Source: Hyphomicrobiales bacterium (lineage in GTDB: Bacteria > Pseudomonadota > Alphaproteobacteria > Rhizobiales > Rhizobiaceae). Taken from it: a stretch of 64,000 bases of DNA. The position numbers and the translations under genes were made by a program. A model generated the notes under the pieces. The model was given only the letters and a program-made list of their open reading frames with translations. It searched no databases and was not told the origin of the DNA. The DNA is taken from the NCBI GenBank assembly GCA_021775415.1, contig JAJFHV010000016.1, positions 62,001 through 126,000 of the forward strand, written 5' to 3'. Shown one piece after another: positions 17,278 through 26,017 of the stretch. Numbering within the stretch: position 1 is the first letter of the stretch; each line of letters opens with the position of its first letter.

Positions 17278-18578
17278 TATTTGTTTCCCGTCGCACGCGC
17301 TGCGGCCTTCAATGCCCGGTCAAAATCAGCCTTGAGGTCATCAAAATTTTCAAGCCCCACCGACAGGCGGATCATGTCCTCGGTCAATCCCCCAGCCTTC
17401 ATGTCTTCCGCAGAAATATGCGAGTGAGTTGTCGAGGCCGGATGAATAACAAGTGTCTTCGCATCTCCCACATTGGCAAGGTGCGACGCAACCTGCACGT
17501 TTTCGATAAACACCGCTCCCGCCTTACGACCACCTTTCACACCAAACCCGATCATTGAGCCAGCCCCCTTTGGAAGCAGCTTCATCGCCACCGCATGATC
17601 TGGATGATCTTCGAGTTCCGGGTGCTTGACCCAACTAACCATTTCATGGCCTTGAAGATATTCCAGCATTGCCCGCGTATTTTTGATGTGGCGTTCCATC
17701 CGCAGCGGCAATGTCTCTATACCCTGCAGAAAATAAAATGCATTGGTTGGCGAAAGCGATGGGCCAAAATTATACATCCCCTCCGCCCGCATGCGCATGG
17801 TGAGCGCAGTCGGGCCGAACTCTTCCCAAAACACGATGCCGTCCAACGCATAATGCGGTGAAGTGAGCGTTGGAAACTTGTCACTTGCGCCCCAGTTGAA
17901 ACTGCCCCCTTCAACTACTGCCCCGCCAATGGCAATACCGTGTCCACCAATCCACTTGGTAAGAGAATGCATTACAACACTAACGCCGTGCTCCAACGGC
18001 TTGAACAGAAATGGCGTACAGAAGGTGGCATCCATTACGACCGGAATTCCCGCTTTCTCGGCCATCTTCACCACTGCATCAATGTCCAGCACATCAAGGC
18101 CGGGGTTTCCAATCAACTCGCAGAAGATAAACTTGGTGTTGGGTTGAATGGCAGCTTCCAACCCCTTGAGGTCGCGGCCATGCACAAAGGTCGTCTCGAC
18201 CCCGAAGCGTGGCATGGTGTTTTTAAGCAAATTGATATTCGCGCCATAAAGCTGGGCAGTTGAAACAATATGGTCGCCAGCACTGACTAACATCGTGGTT
18301 ATGAGGTGAAGGGCAGCCATTCCCGACGCGGTTGCCACGCATGCCGCCCCACCCTCCATGGCGGCCAGACGCTGCTCAAGCACGGCAACGGTCGGATTGG
18401 ATATCCGTGAATAAAGATGCCCGCCTTCCTCCATGTTATAGAGCGCTGCTGCATGGCGGGAATTCTTGAACATGTAAGAGGTGGTTTGGTGGATCGGAAC
18501 CGCACGCGAGCCAAACTCCTTGTCCGGCACATGACCTGCATGCAGCGCAAGCGTTTCAATATCCAGAAAATCAGACAT
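17277..18578 (-). CDS. metY: O-acetylhomoserine aminocarboxypropyltransferase (sulfhydrylase)
   Basis: A PLP enzyme of the Cys/Met metabolism family, 433 residues, making homocysteine from O-acetylhomoserine and sulfide (methionine synthesis by direct sulfhydrylation). The N terminus is typical (ETLALHAGH, IHQTTSYMFK, YSRISNPTVAVLEQRLAAMEGG). The PLP lysine lies in HSLTKWIGGHG, with DATFCTPFLFKPLEHG before it. The C-terminal HPASTTHS and IRLSVGLEN segments are also family marks. ATG 18578 is preceded by GGAGGAG; an in-frame upstream start at 18605 is less likely. It is the first gene of a two-gene transcript with the alpha/beta hydrolase. I looked for a SAM-II riboswitch upstream and did not find a convincing one. 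Confidence 0.87.
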   Translation of the reverse strand: MSDFLDIETLALHAGHVPDKEFGSRAVPIHQTTSYMFKNSRHAAALYNMEEGGHLYSRISNPTVAVLEQRLAAMEGGAACVATASGMAALHLITTMLVSAGDHIVSTAQLYGANINLLKNTMPRFGVETTFVHGRDLKGLEAAIQPNTKFIFCELIGNPGLDVLDIDAVVKMAEKAGIPVVMDATFCTPFLFKPLEHGVSVVMHSLTKWIGGHGIAIGGAVVEGGSFNWGASDKFPTLTSPHYALDGIVFWEEFGPTALTMRMRAEGMYNFGPSLSPTNAFYFLQGIETLPLRMERHIKNTRAMLEYLQGHEMVSWVKHPELEDHPDHAVAMKLLPKGAGSMIGFGVKGGRKAGAVFIENVQVASHLANVGDAKTLVIHPASTTHSHISAEDMKAGGLTEDMIRLSVGLENFDDLKADFDRALKAAARATGNK

Positions 18579-18866
18579 GGCATCTCCTCCACCTTTTAAG
18601 GGCACTCCGCGTTACCCTTGGATTGCCCGGGTGATTATTGTGTTTTTGTTCCCGGTTCAATAGAGCAATCCTCGTCCAATTGAAACCTCACGTAATATCA
18701 CTTGATGATGCAGCATTTTGATTTGCTGGAATCTAGAATGTGTGTGACCTTAATGGCAGGTTTCGTCGAAATCAAAACGCATTTTGTTCGTTTTTTTTAC
18801 CCATTCTGGCCCAATTCAAGTTCGATCCTCTCTTCTCCGCCACAACGGAAACAACAGGAGGCGAAC

Positions 18867-19145
18867 ATGAAAACGCCAGTTAAAAGTACCAGGTCCAAAC
18901 TGCCGACGCTCGTAGCGATGGCGCTGTTTATTTCAAGTGCAGGTGTATTGCCCGCAATGGCCGATGACTGCTCTGACATGATTGAACAGGTCACCGTCGC
19001 ATTGGGTTCAGCCAATATCACTGCCGAGGAAGCAACAAAGGTTGAATCTGCCCGCGCCTCAGCGCTCAACAAACAGCAGGCAGGAGATGCGAACGGCTGC
19101 GTCTCCGTATTGGTCGAAGCACGGGCTATTCTCAATCTTGAGTAA
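18867..19145 (+). CDS. Small secreted protein of unknown function
   Basis: A 92-residue protein starting at the ATG after AGGAGGCGAAC. Residues 1-35 form a signal peptide (charged start, hydrophobic LVAMALFISSAGVLPA, cleavage about AMA-DD). The mature part of some 57 residues is helical, acidic and alanine-rich, with two cysteines (DDCSDM and NGCVSV) that could form a disulfide. I do not recognise a named family. The longer open frame from 18702 lacks a ribosome site and would bury the signal peptide. Confidence 0.7.
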   Translation: MKTPVKSTRSKLPTLVAMALFISSAGVLPAMADDCSDMIEQVTVALGSANITAEEATKVESARASALNKQQAGDANGCVSVLVEARAILNLE

Positions 19146-19273
19146 CCGCCCGTAAGCAGAATGCACAACACATGTTTTCCCGGTTGCCGGTCTTTGCCAA
19201 CCATACGATGAGCGGGAATTCAGACGGGATGCAGGGTTTCACCGCTTGGTGTTATGCCCTGGCATCTCTGGAG

Positions 19274-19305
19274 ACCAGCCATGCAGGGCGGAAGGCATGG
19301 CTGGT
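19274..19305. terminator. Eleven-base perfect hairpin between convergent genes
   Basis: ACCAGCCATGC (19274-19284) pairs perfectly with GCATGGCTGGT (19295-19305) over a ten-base loop. It sits in the gap between the small secreted protein gene and the convergent PhzF gene. No strong T-run follows on either strand, so it may be a weak bidirectional terminator or an RNA 3'-end stabiliser. Confidence 0.55.
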
Positions 19306-19339
19306 TTCGCCGTATCGCACAAACATCTATATCAGCCAC

Positions 19340-20245
19340 TTAGATCAGCAGCTTTCCTTCACCAACGATTACCGCATTACCGCTGATACCTGCGGTCGAA
19401 ATTGTGTCTCCCGCCTTCTCGATATCTACGAAAATCTTTGAAGGCCTGCCCATTTCATAACCCTGTTCGATGGTGAATTTTCTGCTGCCGTTGTCAGGAA
19501 TTTCAACCGCCGCAAGCTGCCCGCACATCGACGCAACCGCACTGCCTGTGGCCGGGTCTTCGGGAATTCCGTTCTCTGGCGCGAACATCCGCGCGTGAAA
19601 ATTGGTACCACTCTCAACACCGCCCTTTGCGTAAACATAAACATCGGCAAGGTGGCCATCAAAGATTCGCTCAATCGTTGCCAGTTTTGCCGTGTCCACT
19701 TTTATGGAGACAACGGCCTCCAGGCTGTTCACCGGAACCAGCACATATGGAATGCCACCATCCCAGGCAGTTACCTCATGTGCGTCAAACCCGATATCTT
19801 CTTGCGCGACGCCAATCGATGCTGCAAGCAACGCTGCATCGAACCCCCATTCAAGCCGCACCGGCGCTTTCGGCAATTCGAACCGGGCGGACCGATTTCC
19901 GTCTACACCCATAATGTCACACGAAACCGGACCGACACCTTCTTCCAGTACCAGTGAACTGCCGGCCGCCGGCATCTCATCAAGTGTCGCCAACAGCACT
20001 GCTGAACCAACAGTCGGATGGCCTGCAAATGGCAACTCACGCACCGGCGTGAAAATCTTGATTCTGGCACGGGATTCAGCTGATGACGCAGGCAACACAA
20101 AAACGGTTTCAGGGACATTGAATTCAGCAGCGATTTTCTGCATCGCATCATCTTCCAGGCCATCACTCTCCAGCACGACAGCCAATTGGTTGCCCGAAAG
20201 AGGACGATCCGTAAAAACATCCAACATATAATATTTTCGCGCCAT
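19340..20245 (-). CDS. PhzF family isomerase/epimerase-like protein
   Basis: A 301-residue protein of the PhzF/diaminopimelate-epimerase fold. Family marks are the start (YMLDVFTDRPLSGNQLAVV), the acid residue in FNVPETVFV used by PhzF for proton transfer, IFTPVRELPFAGHPTVGSA, and a second domain with FAPENGIPEDPATGSAV. PhzF itself isomerises dihydrohydroxyanthranilate in phenazine synthesis, but most relatives outside phenazine clusters have unknown substrates, and no phenazine genes are here. ATG with AGGGA nine bases upstream. It starts 11 bases from the antiporter stop, so the two may be co-transcribed. Confidence 0.87.
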   Translation of the reverse strand: MARKYYMLDVFTDRPLSGNQLAVVLESDGLEDDAMQKIAAEFNVPETVFVLPASSAESRARIKIFTPVRELPFAGHPTVGSAVLLATLDEMPAAGSSLVLEEGVGPVSCDIMGVDGNRSARFELPKAPVRLEWGFDAALLAASIGVAQEDIGFDAHEVTAWDGGIPYVLVPVNSLEAVVSIKVDTAKLATIERIFDGHLADVYVYAKGGVESGTNFHARMFAPENGIPEDPATGSAVASMCGQLAAVEIPDNGSRKFTIEQGYEMGRPSKIFVDIEKAGDTISTAGISGNAVIVGEGKLLI

Positions 20246-20256
20246 TTAACGTGTCC

Positions 20257-21522
20257 CTACAACAATGTGCGATCAACAGTCCGGCTGATTACAGATTTGA
20301 CCGTCAGCCCCTGAATGATGACGGAAAACAATACAACCGCATAGGTAACCGTCAGGATAAGCGGTTTGTTTTCATTGTCCGGCAAGGACAGAACCAATGC
20401 GACCGATATGCCACCTCGAAGACCGCCCCAGGTAAGCACTGGGATCGCGCCTTTTGTGAAAACGAGCCAATGCGACAGGCTGAAAATCGGCAGTGATACG
20501 GCAACCAGTCTGGCAGCAAGCACAAGCGGAATTGTAGCGGCCGCGAGCCAGCCGTGTGAAGGATCAATCGTGAGCACCAGGATTTCCAGACCTATCAGCA
20601 AGAACAGAACGGAGTTCAGGATCTCATCCAGCAATTCCCAGAACGCAAACAAATGCTCACGCGTATGCTCGCTCATCCCAACCCGTACGCCCCTGTTGCC
20701 GACCAGAAGTCCAGCGACGACGACAGCAATCGGACCGGACAGGTGCATCCGCAACGCAATGGCATAGGTCGCGGCCACCACGCCGATCGAGATCAGCACT
20801 TCCAGCGTGTATTCATCCATGGTTGCCATGGCCCGATACGCAATCCATCCAGTCACCAGCCCGAGTACTGCTCCACCCAGTGCCTCGACCACAAACAGTT
20901 CGGCAATATGGGCGAAATCAACTTCGCCGTGATTGCCCCCCGCGCCTGTGGCAACTGCCACAAGAATTGTGAAAACCACCACACCGACGCCGTCATTAAA
21001 CAGGGATTCACCAGCAATTTTTGCCTTGAGTGCTGCCGGAATGTTGATTGATTTCAGCAGGCTCAAAACCGCAACCGGATCGGTTGGCGATATCAGCGCA
21101 CCGAACACAAGCGCCCAGACAAACGGCACCCCAAAACCGAACAGGTCAGTCAGATACCAAAATCCGGTTCCCACCAAAAACGTCGAGATTAAAACCCCGA
21201 CCGTTGCCATCAAACCGATGGGCCATTTTTGGTCGGCAAGAAATTCAAAATCCACATGAAGCGCGCCGGCAAACAACAAGAATGCCAGCATCCCCTCCAT
21301 GACGGTTGAGTAAAAATCAATCTGGCCAATGGCACCCTGCAATGTATCTGTCACGCCAAGTGCCGGGAACACCTGCTCCAACATCAATAGTACCAGCGAC
21401 GCCACCAATGCCATCAACAGCAGGCCAATCGTATGTGGCAATTTCAACACCACATGATTGATCCAGCCAAATAGGGCCGAAAGCGCCAGCAGCAGTGCGG
21501 CTATTTCAAAAAGCGAAAGCAT
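20257..21522 (-). CDS. CPA1-type Na+/H+ antiporter (NhaP-like)
   Basis: An inner-membrane cation/proton antiporter of about 421 residues with a dozen hydrophobic segments. The CPA1 ion-binding motifs are present: ALISPTDPVAVLSLL and, after a short loop, GESLFNDGVGVVVF with its essential aspartate. TWGGLRGGISVALVLSLP near the C terminus is also typical. No long cytoplasmic regulatory tail follows. ATG 21522 (MLSLFEIAALL) is preferred because family members begin with the first membrane helix; an ATG at 21558 adds twelve residues. It probably exports sodium, which would suit a saline habitat, but K+/H+ exchange is possible. Confidence 0.87.
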   Translation of the reverse strand: MLSLFEIAALLLALSALFGWINHVVLKLPHTIGLLLMALVASLVLLMLEQVFPALGVTDTLQGAIGQIDFYSTVMEGMLAFLLFAGALHVDFEFLADQKWPIGLMATVGVLISTFLVGTGFWYLTDLFGFGVPFVWALVFGALISPTDPVAVLSLLKSINIPAALKAKIAGESLFNDGVGVVVFTILVAVATGAGGNHGEVDFAHIAELFVVEALGGAVLGLVTGWIAYRAMATMDEYTLEVLISIGVVAATYAIALRMHLSGPIAVVVAGLLVGNRGVRVGMSEHTREHLFAFWELLDEILNSVLFLLIGLEILVLTIDPSHGWLAAATIPLVLAARLVAVSLPIFSLSHWLVFTKGAIPVLTWGGLRGGISVALVLSLPDNENKPLILTVTYAVVLFSVIIQGLTVKSVISRTVDRTLL

Positions 21523-21602
21523 GAGACTTCTATAGCTGATTCTAAATGCGTGGGGCATGCATCATTGTTCACTCACCCCTTTTTGAGGCGGCGTCATATA
21601 TG

Positions 21603-21861
21603 TGAAATGCACAAACGCGGGACCCGGATACCGGAGAAAATGCCCGTGTGTGCTGGGCGCCAGGCCCCGCGCGGAGAGTGAAGAGTGGTTCGCTGACAAG
21701 CGAAGAAAACAGTAAAGCTGTTTTCAGCGATGAACGCGGTGAGCAGCGCTGCGAACCGCCGGGTGGCCCTTGCGTGTCGTCACGCTTCGGGCGTTCGGTG
21801 CTGAAATTGCTATCCGCAATTTCTGACCAGAGGTCACCGCACCTTACTAAGCCGCCCACGT
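21603..21861 (-). repeat. Dispersed non-coding repeat, copy B
   Basis: Inverted partner of the repeat at 3666-3903, 259 bases. Read on the minus strand it begins ACGTGGGCGGCTTA, has the same CAGAAATTGC-loop-GCAATTTCAG hairpin, then a divergent and longer middle, and ends with CTCCGCGC, CCAGCACAC, CCGGTATCCGGGTCC and TTTGTGCATTTCA. The middle carries an insertion of about 20 bases relative to copy A. It sits upstream of two divergent genes (antiporter and TPR protein), unlike copy A, so a fixed role as a terminator is unlikely. Confidence 0.75.
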
Positions 21862-22242
21862 CCTGCCACCCTGCAAGTCAATGAGCCCTTCGCGTTTGAG
21901 CGACCAGCTCAAACGATAACGAAGTGCGTCAATGGTGCTTGCGCCGGAATGATAGACATGGCCACCGCCGCTCCGCATCTGTCATTCCACCGTCAATTGG
22001 CGATCGTCCGATGTTTGTGCAGAACGACAGTGCGAGGATTGTGCATTAGGTTTTGAGGGCGGGGATAGATTTATTTGGGAAATGTCAACTTTACTCCCGA
22101 AAGCGGATGTCTTGGTGTCAGCGTTCCATTTCTGCTTTATGCCAGAAACGGACATTTTAACTGAATTCTACTCCAATTGATCGGCAACGAACTTGTGGGC
22201 TACAATTCTCTGAATGAATTGATCTGAAGGGGAGTACGAGCA
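21862..22242. other. Non-coding gap upstream of the TPR gene
   Basis: No gene seen in 380 bases. Near 22095-22155 are degenerate pieces of the AGCGGACAT-type short palindrome that recurs at 23950, 24797 and 25390. GAAGGGGAG just before 22243 is the ribosome site of the TPR gene. Confidence 0.4.
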
Positions 22243-23883
22243 ATGCCTTATTATGATTTGGGGACATACTCTAGAAAAGTTACGACGACATCTGATAGCG
22301 CTCAACTCTGGTTCGATCGCGGTTTGGTGTGGACCTATGCCTATAATCATGAGGAAGCGATTGTGTGCTTTGACAAAGCACTTGAAGCGGATGCAGATTG
22401 TGCCATGGCCCACTGGGGTATCGCTTATGCAATAGGCCCGAATTACAACAAGCCATGGGAAGCGTTTGAGGAGGATGAAAAACCCGATTGTTTGATCCGC
22501 GCCCGTCAGGCAATCAGATATGCGGAAAAGCTCAAGGATAGGGTTTCCGCCTTTGAGAGCGCTTTGATCGAAGCAATCGTGCACCGTTACCCAGAGAATG
22601 CATCGATTGAGGACTTTGCTCCTTGGAACAATGGCTACGCCGACGCAATGCGCCAGGTTTATAACGCGCACAACACCGATCTCGATATCTGTTGCCTGTT
22701 TGCTGAAGCTATAATGAATCGCACACCCTGGCAGCTTTGGGACCTGCCGTCCGGAAAGCCGGCTAAAGGCGCAGACACCCTGGAGGCGATCTCGGTTCTG
22801 GACAATGCCTTTGATACACTTGATGGAGCCTGGGAGCATCCCGGTCTGCTTCACATGTACGTTCATCTGATGGAAATGTCGCCACATCCCGAACGCGCAT
22901 TGCGCCAAGGTGATGTACTGAGCACCCTCGTCCCCGATGCCGGACACCTACTTCACATGCCCACCCACATCGACGTTTTGTGCGGTGACTATCAAAATGT
23001 AGTCTCAAGAAACCACGTGGCTACTCTCGCGGACTGCAAATTTCTAAAACAGGCAGGCGCTGACAATTTTTACTCTGTCTATCGCTGCCATAACTACCAT
23101 TTCAAGATTTATGGGGCGATGTTTCTTGGTCAGCCCACGGTTGCGTTGGAAACTGCTGAAGAACTCATAACGACTATCCCAGAAGATTTTTTGCGCGTCA
23201 TGGCAGATTGGTTCGAGGGCTTTATCCCGATGAAGCAGCACGTTCTCATTCGCTTTGGGCGGTGGAGCGATATTCTTGCCCAAGATCTGCCTACAGATTC
23301 AGAGTTGTATAGCGTAACGACTGCAATGATGCACTATGCCCGTGCCATTGCATTCGCAAACACAGGAAAACTCGCCGAGGCAGAAGCAGAACGCGACTTG
23401 TTTTTTGGAGCCCGCGGTAGCGTGCCTGAGAGCCGAATGCTATTCAACAATACGTGCCGGGACATACTGATGGTTGCGGAGCAGATGCTGCTCGGTGAAT
23501 TGGAATATCACAAAGGCAACCACGATAGAGCCTTTGAACATCTACGGAAGTCAGTCGAACTTGATGACAACCTACCCTATGATGAGCCTTGGGGCTGGAT
23601 GCAGCCAACACGACATGCGCTGGGTGCCCTTCTGATCGAACAGGGCCACTATGAGGAAGCCGAAGCGGTCTTTCGGGCAGACCTCGGTCTTGATTCCACA
23701 CTCAGTCGTGCTTGTCAGCACCCAGGCAATGTCTGGAGCTTGCATGGTCTGCACGAATGTCTTGTCCATCGGGGTGAGACTGTCGAATTAGGCCAAGTGA
23801 AGCTGCAACTGGACAAAGCAGTGGCGCGTGCAGAGGTTCCAATCAAGGCTTCCTGTTACTGCAGGCAGAACATCGCTGCTTGA
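22243..23883 (+). CDS. Tetratricopeptide-repeat protein with conserved histidine motifs
   Basis: A 546-residue cytoplasmic protein built of TPR-like helical pairs: LWFDRGLVWTYAYNHEEAIVCFDKAL at the start, further repeats in the middle, and ALGALLIEQGHYEEAEAVFRADL near the end. The middle carries LLHMYVHLMEMSPHPERAL and AGHLLHMPTHIDVLCGDY, whose clustered histidines recur in this TPR subgroup and could bind a metal. That is inference; no catalytic function is known to me. ATG follows a good GAAGGGGAG site. It stands alone in an accessory stretch, between non-coding repeats, so a partner cannot be inferred. Confidence 0.8.
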   Translation: MPYYDLGTYSRKVTTTSDSAQLWFDRGLVWTYAYNHEEAIVCFDKALEADADCAMAHWGIAYAIGPNYNKPWEAFEEDEKPDCLIRARQAIRYAEKLKDRVSAFESALIEAIVHRYPENASIEDFAPWNNGYADAMRQVYNAHNTDLDICCLFAEAIMNRTPWQLWDLPSGKPAKGADTLEAISVLDNAFDTLDGAWEHPGLLHMYVHLMEMSPHPERALRQGDVLSTLVPDAGHLLHMPTHIDVLCGDYQNVVSRNHVATLADCKFLKQAGADNFYSVYRCHNYHFKIYGAMFLGQPTVALETAEELITTIPEDFLRVMADWFEGFIPMKQHVLIRFGRWSDILAQDLPTDSELYSVTTAMMHYARAIAFANTGKLAEAEAERDLFFGARGSVPESRMLFNNTCRDILMVAEQMLLGELEYHKGNHDRAFEHLRKSVELDDNLPYDEPWGWMQPTRHALGALLIEQGHYEEAEAVFRADLGLDSTLSRACQHPGNVWSLHGLHECLVHRGETVELGQVKLQLDKAVARAEVPIKASCYCRQNIAA

Positions 23884-23949
23884 CACCGCGTAGACTTGTA
23901 TTTCGAACACATAACCCGGTTAACATAGATCGTCAGACTGCTAGGGCGC

Positions 23950-23979
23950 AATGTCCGCTTTGGGTCATTAGCGGACATT
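23950..23979. repeat. Short palindromic repeat, perfect copy
   Basis: AATGTCCGCT and AGCGGACATT form a perfect ten-base inverted repeat around TTGGGTCATT. It lies 66 bases past the TPR stop. A second, degenerate copy is at 24797-24820 and half-sites occur near 22110, 22150, 25390 and 26690. It resembles a dispersed intergenic palindrome rather than a dedicated terminator, as no T-run follows. The rest of 23884-24293 shows no gene. Confidence 0.65.
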
Positions 23980-24293
23980 CGGCGCGGTAGGACGTTGCCA
24001 AGGTAGCAGCAGTTAGCCATCGGATCTTTGAAGGATTTACACCCGACCGGCAACAAGTTGGATGACACGCCCACGACTTGGGAAATGGGTTAGCAGCTTC
24101 ATCATCAACACATTTTTAACGCGATTATTGTAAGACTTACCTCCCTGCATTCTATGTGGGTATTCGGGGCTGCTGTTGTTCCCGAAAGTTAGTTTTGGAC
24201 CTTTGTCCGTCTCTGGATATTTCTTTGTATCCGCTTCATCAATGCAGTAATACCCTGAAACTACAGCCTAAATTCCAACTTGTAAGCTATCTG

Positions 24294-24322
24294 TTGACGC
24301 GTGTAAGCGGATTGTTTACATT
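24294..24322 (+). promoter_or_regulatory. Candidate higA promoter with overlapping palindrome
   Basis: TTGACG (24294-24299) and TACATT (24317-24322) are 17 bases apart, a sigma-70 layout. Between and over them lies TGTAA-N9-TTACA (24302-24320). HigA-type proteins usually repress their own promoter through a palindrome overlapping the -10, so this is a plausible operator. Confidence 0.5.
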
Positions 24323-24405
24323 TTACGGATTATCTCCGGCTGTAACCGAGTTTTTGTGGTTTGCGCGGGTTTGGAGTAAGGCGCTAAACCACCAGGAGAA
24401 ACCCA

Positions 24406-24714
24406 ATGACGGTTCCTGCCAAGCATGAAGCCAACCGTTGTCCCACCCACCCAGGCGCGATGCTCAAGGATTGGCTTTTGGACGCGGCATACACAAAAAC
24501 CGAAATATCTAAAATGCTCGGAATTTCCCGCCAACAGCTGTACGACATAGCAAGTGAGCGCAAACCTGTCTCCGCAAATACTGCGGTCAGGATCGGTAAG
24601 TTATTGGGGACTGGCGCTGGTGTCTGGTTACGTATGCAGGCTGCTCATGATGCATGGAAGGCAGAGCGCGAAGTCGATGTATCTGGTATCCCAACCCTTG
24701 TGGATGCGAGTTAA
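24406..24714 (+). CDS. HigA-type antitoxin/XRE regulator without a HigB partner
   Basis: A 102-residue DNA-binding protein of the HigA/VapA-like addiction-module family. The start HPGAMLKDWLLDAAYTKTEISKMLGISRQQLYDI holds the family HPG motif and the first helix-turn-helix; KPVSANTAVRIGKLLGTGAGVWLRMQAAHDAW completes the XRE fold with its WLRMQ signature. In complete modules the HigB RNase toxin gene lies directly upstream. Here the 500 bases upstream and 700 downstream show no HigB-like frame, so it is an orphan antitoxin or a free transcription regulator. GGAGAAACCCA gives a good ribosome site. Confidence 0.85.
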   Translation: MTVPAKHEANRCPTHPGAMLKDWLLDAAYTKTEISKMLGISRQQLYDIASERKPVSANTAVRIGKLLGTGAGVWLRMQAAHDAWKAEREVDVSGIPTLVDAS

Positions 24715-25474
24715 ACCAGCGCTTGGCAATTAGATAAAAAAGTCTACCAAAAAGCCCGGCGGAGCAACAAGTTGCAGAGGGTTCACTATTCGTGGAGTCC
24801 GCTTTGGGTCGTTAGCGGCATAACGCCATATTTATGTAATGTGCGCTTTACCCTCAACAAGAGACATTGATCGAGCTATTTTAAAGCCCGTACAGTGCCG
24901 TATCGGCTAATTGATGCTGGGGTCCAGAATGTTTTCAAATTCGTTTTCTGGGGCAATTCTGGGAGACAATTTTTGGCATTAAAGCAGTTTCCCCTGCGGA
25001 TTCCCCAACACCGGAAACCCGCCAAGCGACTCTCCCGGGTCAATTCTGGGATGAGCGGCTACCGTCTTCCGGAGCTTAAATAATGGACTTTTGCCCAGAT
25101 AACCAAAATATGTCTGTTCAACTTGAAAAACCAAATTTGCGTTGGATTATGAGTGTGTACAAAATCAGCGATGCCTAAGTGGAGAATTCGCACTCGTCAC
25201 AACTTTTCAACAATACCGATCGCAATCTGGTTCATCGGGATTTGTGTGCTGTTTTTGCTATTTTGGGCATAACGCCGCGCGACACCAAAAATCACCTTTT
25301 TGCACGAAGCTAATATTTGAAACCGATGCAGGTATGTCCGTTTTGGTCAGAAGCAGAAGTCGGTCTGGTAAGTCGTGATGTCTGCATTACCCCCAAAAGC
25401 GGACATGACGGCATCGATGAGCCAAGGTGGGCCTGCCGACTATCCACAAAGAAGTACGGTCGTGTCAGAGATGT
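24715..25474. other. Gene-free accessory stretch with palindrome remnants
   Basis: No supported gene in about 760 bases. It contains the degenerate palindrome at 24797-24820, a half-site near 25390, and a pair of CAATTCTGGGA direct repeats (about 24953 and 25040). Several open frames of 60-110 codons have no ribosome site and no family features. It reads like decayed sequence. Confidence 0.45.
24797..24820. repeat. Short palindromic repeat, degenerate copy
   Basis: GTCCGCTTTGGGTCGTTAGCGG matches the perfect copy at 23950-23979 with a changed base in the loop and a broken right arm. It lies 82 bases after the HigA stop codon. Confidence 0.55.
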
Positions 25475-25864
25475 TCAACTGTCCTGCATGTGCTTCCACA
25501 GATAAGCAATGCCGATAATTGCGGGGATGATCAGCAATGCCACAACCATCGGAACCACAGAATTAAGATAGGTGGCGTTCATCGTAAAAACAGTTGTCGC
25601 ATCTACGATGTCAGTCACACAGCGTGCCGCCAATGCGACAAACAAAGCAGTACGGCTGCGCAGCCAGACGGCCAGGACGATCGCAAGCACTGCAGTCAGA
25701 TTACGCGTGATATAGGTCATTGTCGTATAGTTGAAATCCGGTGGAGGATTAAACAGCGTTGACAGCGCAAAAAAAGATACGATGGCAACCTGAAGGCCGA
25801 TAATAATCCAAAACCATTTGGGCAGGAAATGTCCTGACGGTGTAGAAGATGAAGCTGAGCTCAT
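25475..25864 (-). CDS. Small multi-pass membrane protein of unknown function
   Basis: A 129-residue hydrophobic protein with about four membrane helices: WFWIIIGLQVAIVSFFALS, a segment around NLTAVLAIVLAVWL, ALFVALAARCVTDIVDA, and VVPMVVALLIIPAIIGIAYL. The N terminus is short, Ser-rich and probably cytoplasmic. AGGGGAGATACTAATC before the ATG is a good ribosome site, which is why I accept it as a gene. I do not recognise the family with certainty. Confidence 0.7.
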   Translation of the reverse strand: MSSASSSTPSGHFLPKWFWIIIGLQVAIVSFFALSTLFNPPPDFNYTTMTYITRNLTAVLAIVLAVWLRSRTALFVALAARCVTDIVDATTVFTMNATYLNSVVPMVVALLIIPAIIGIAYLWKHMQDS

Positions 25865-26017
25865 GATTAGTATCTCCCCTGTTTGCCAAGACTTTGTAGA
25901 TGGCTGACCTACCAGTCAACCCGCGACCTGGGTAATGCCCGTTTGCGATCCCGTGGTCGAACGCCAGGGTCAAATCAAAAATGTTGCACAAAGCACGAAC
26001 GATAAATTTGGGGTTGG

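Noticed and set aside
18606-18700. Possible SAM-II riboswitch upstream of metY
   Set aside because: The stretch does not show the conserved SAM-II core by eye; a covariance-model search would decide.
22168-22947. 259-codon minus-strand frame
   Set aside because: Antisense shadow of the TPR gene.
23884-24405. A HigB toxin gene upstream of the HigA-type gene
   Set aside because: I read the frames and found no HigB-like sequence; only an unrelated 90-codon frame without a ribosome site.
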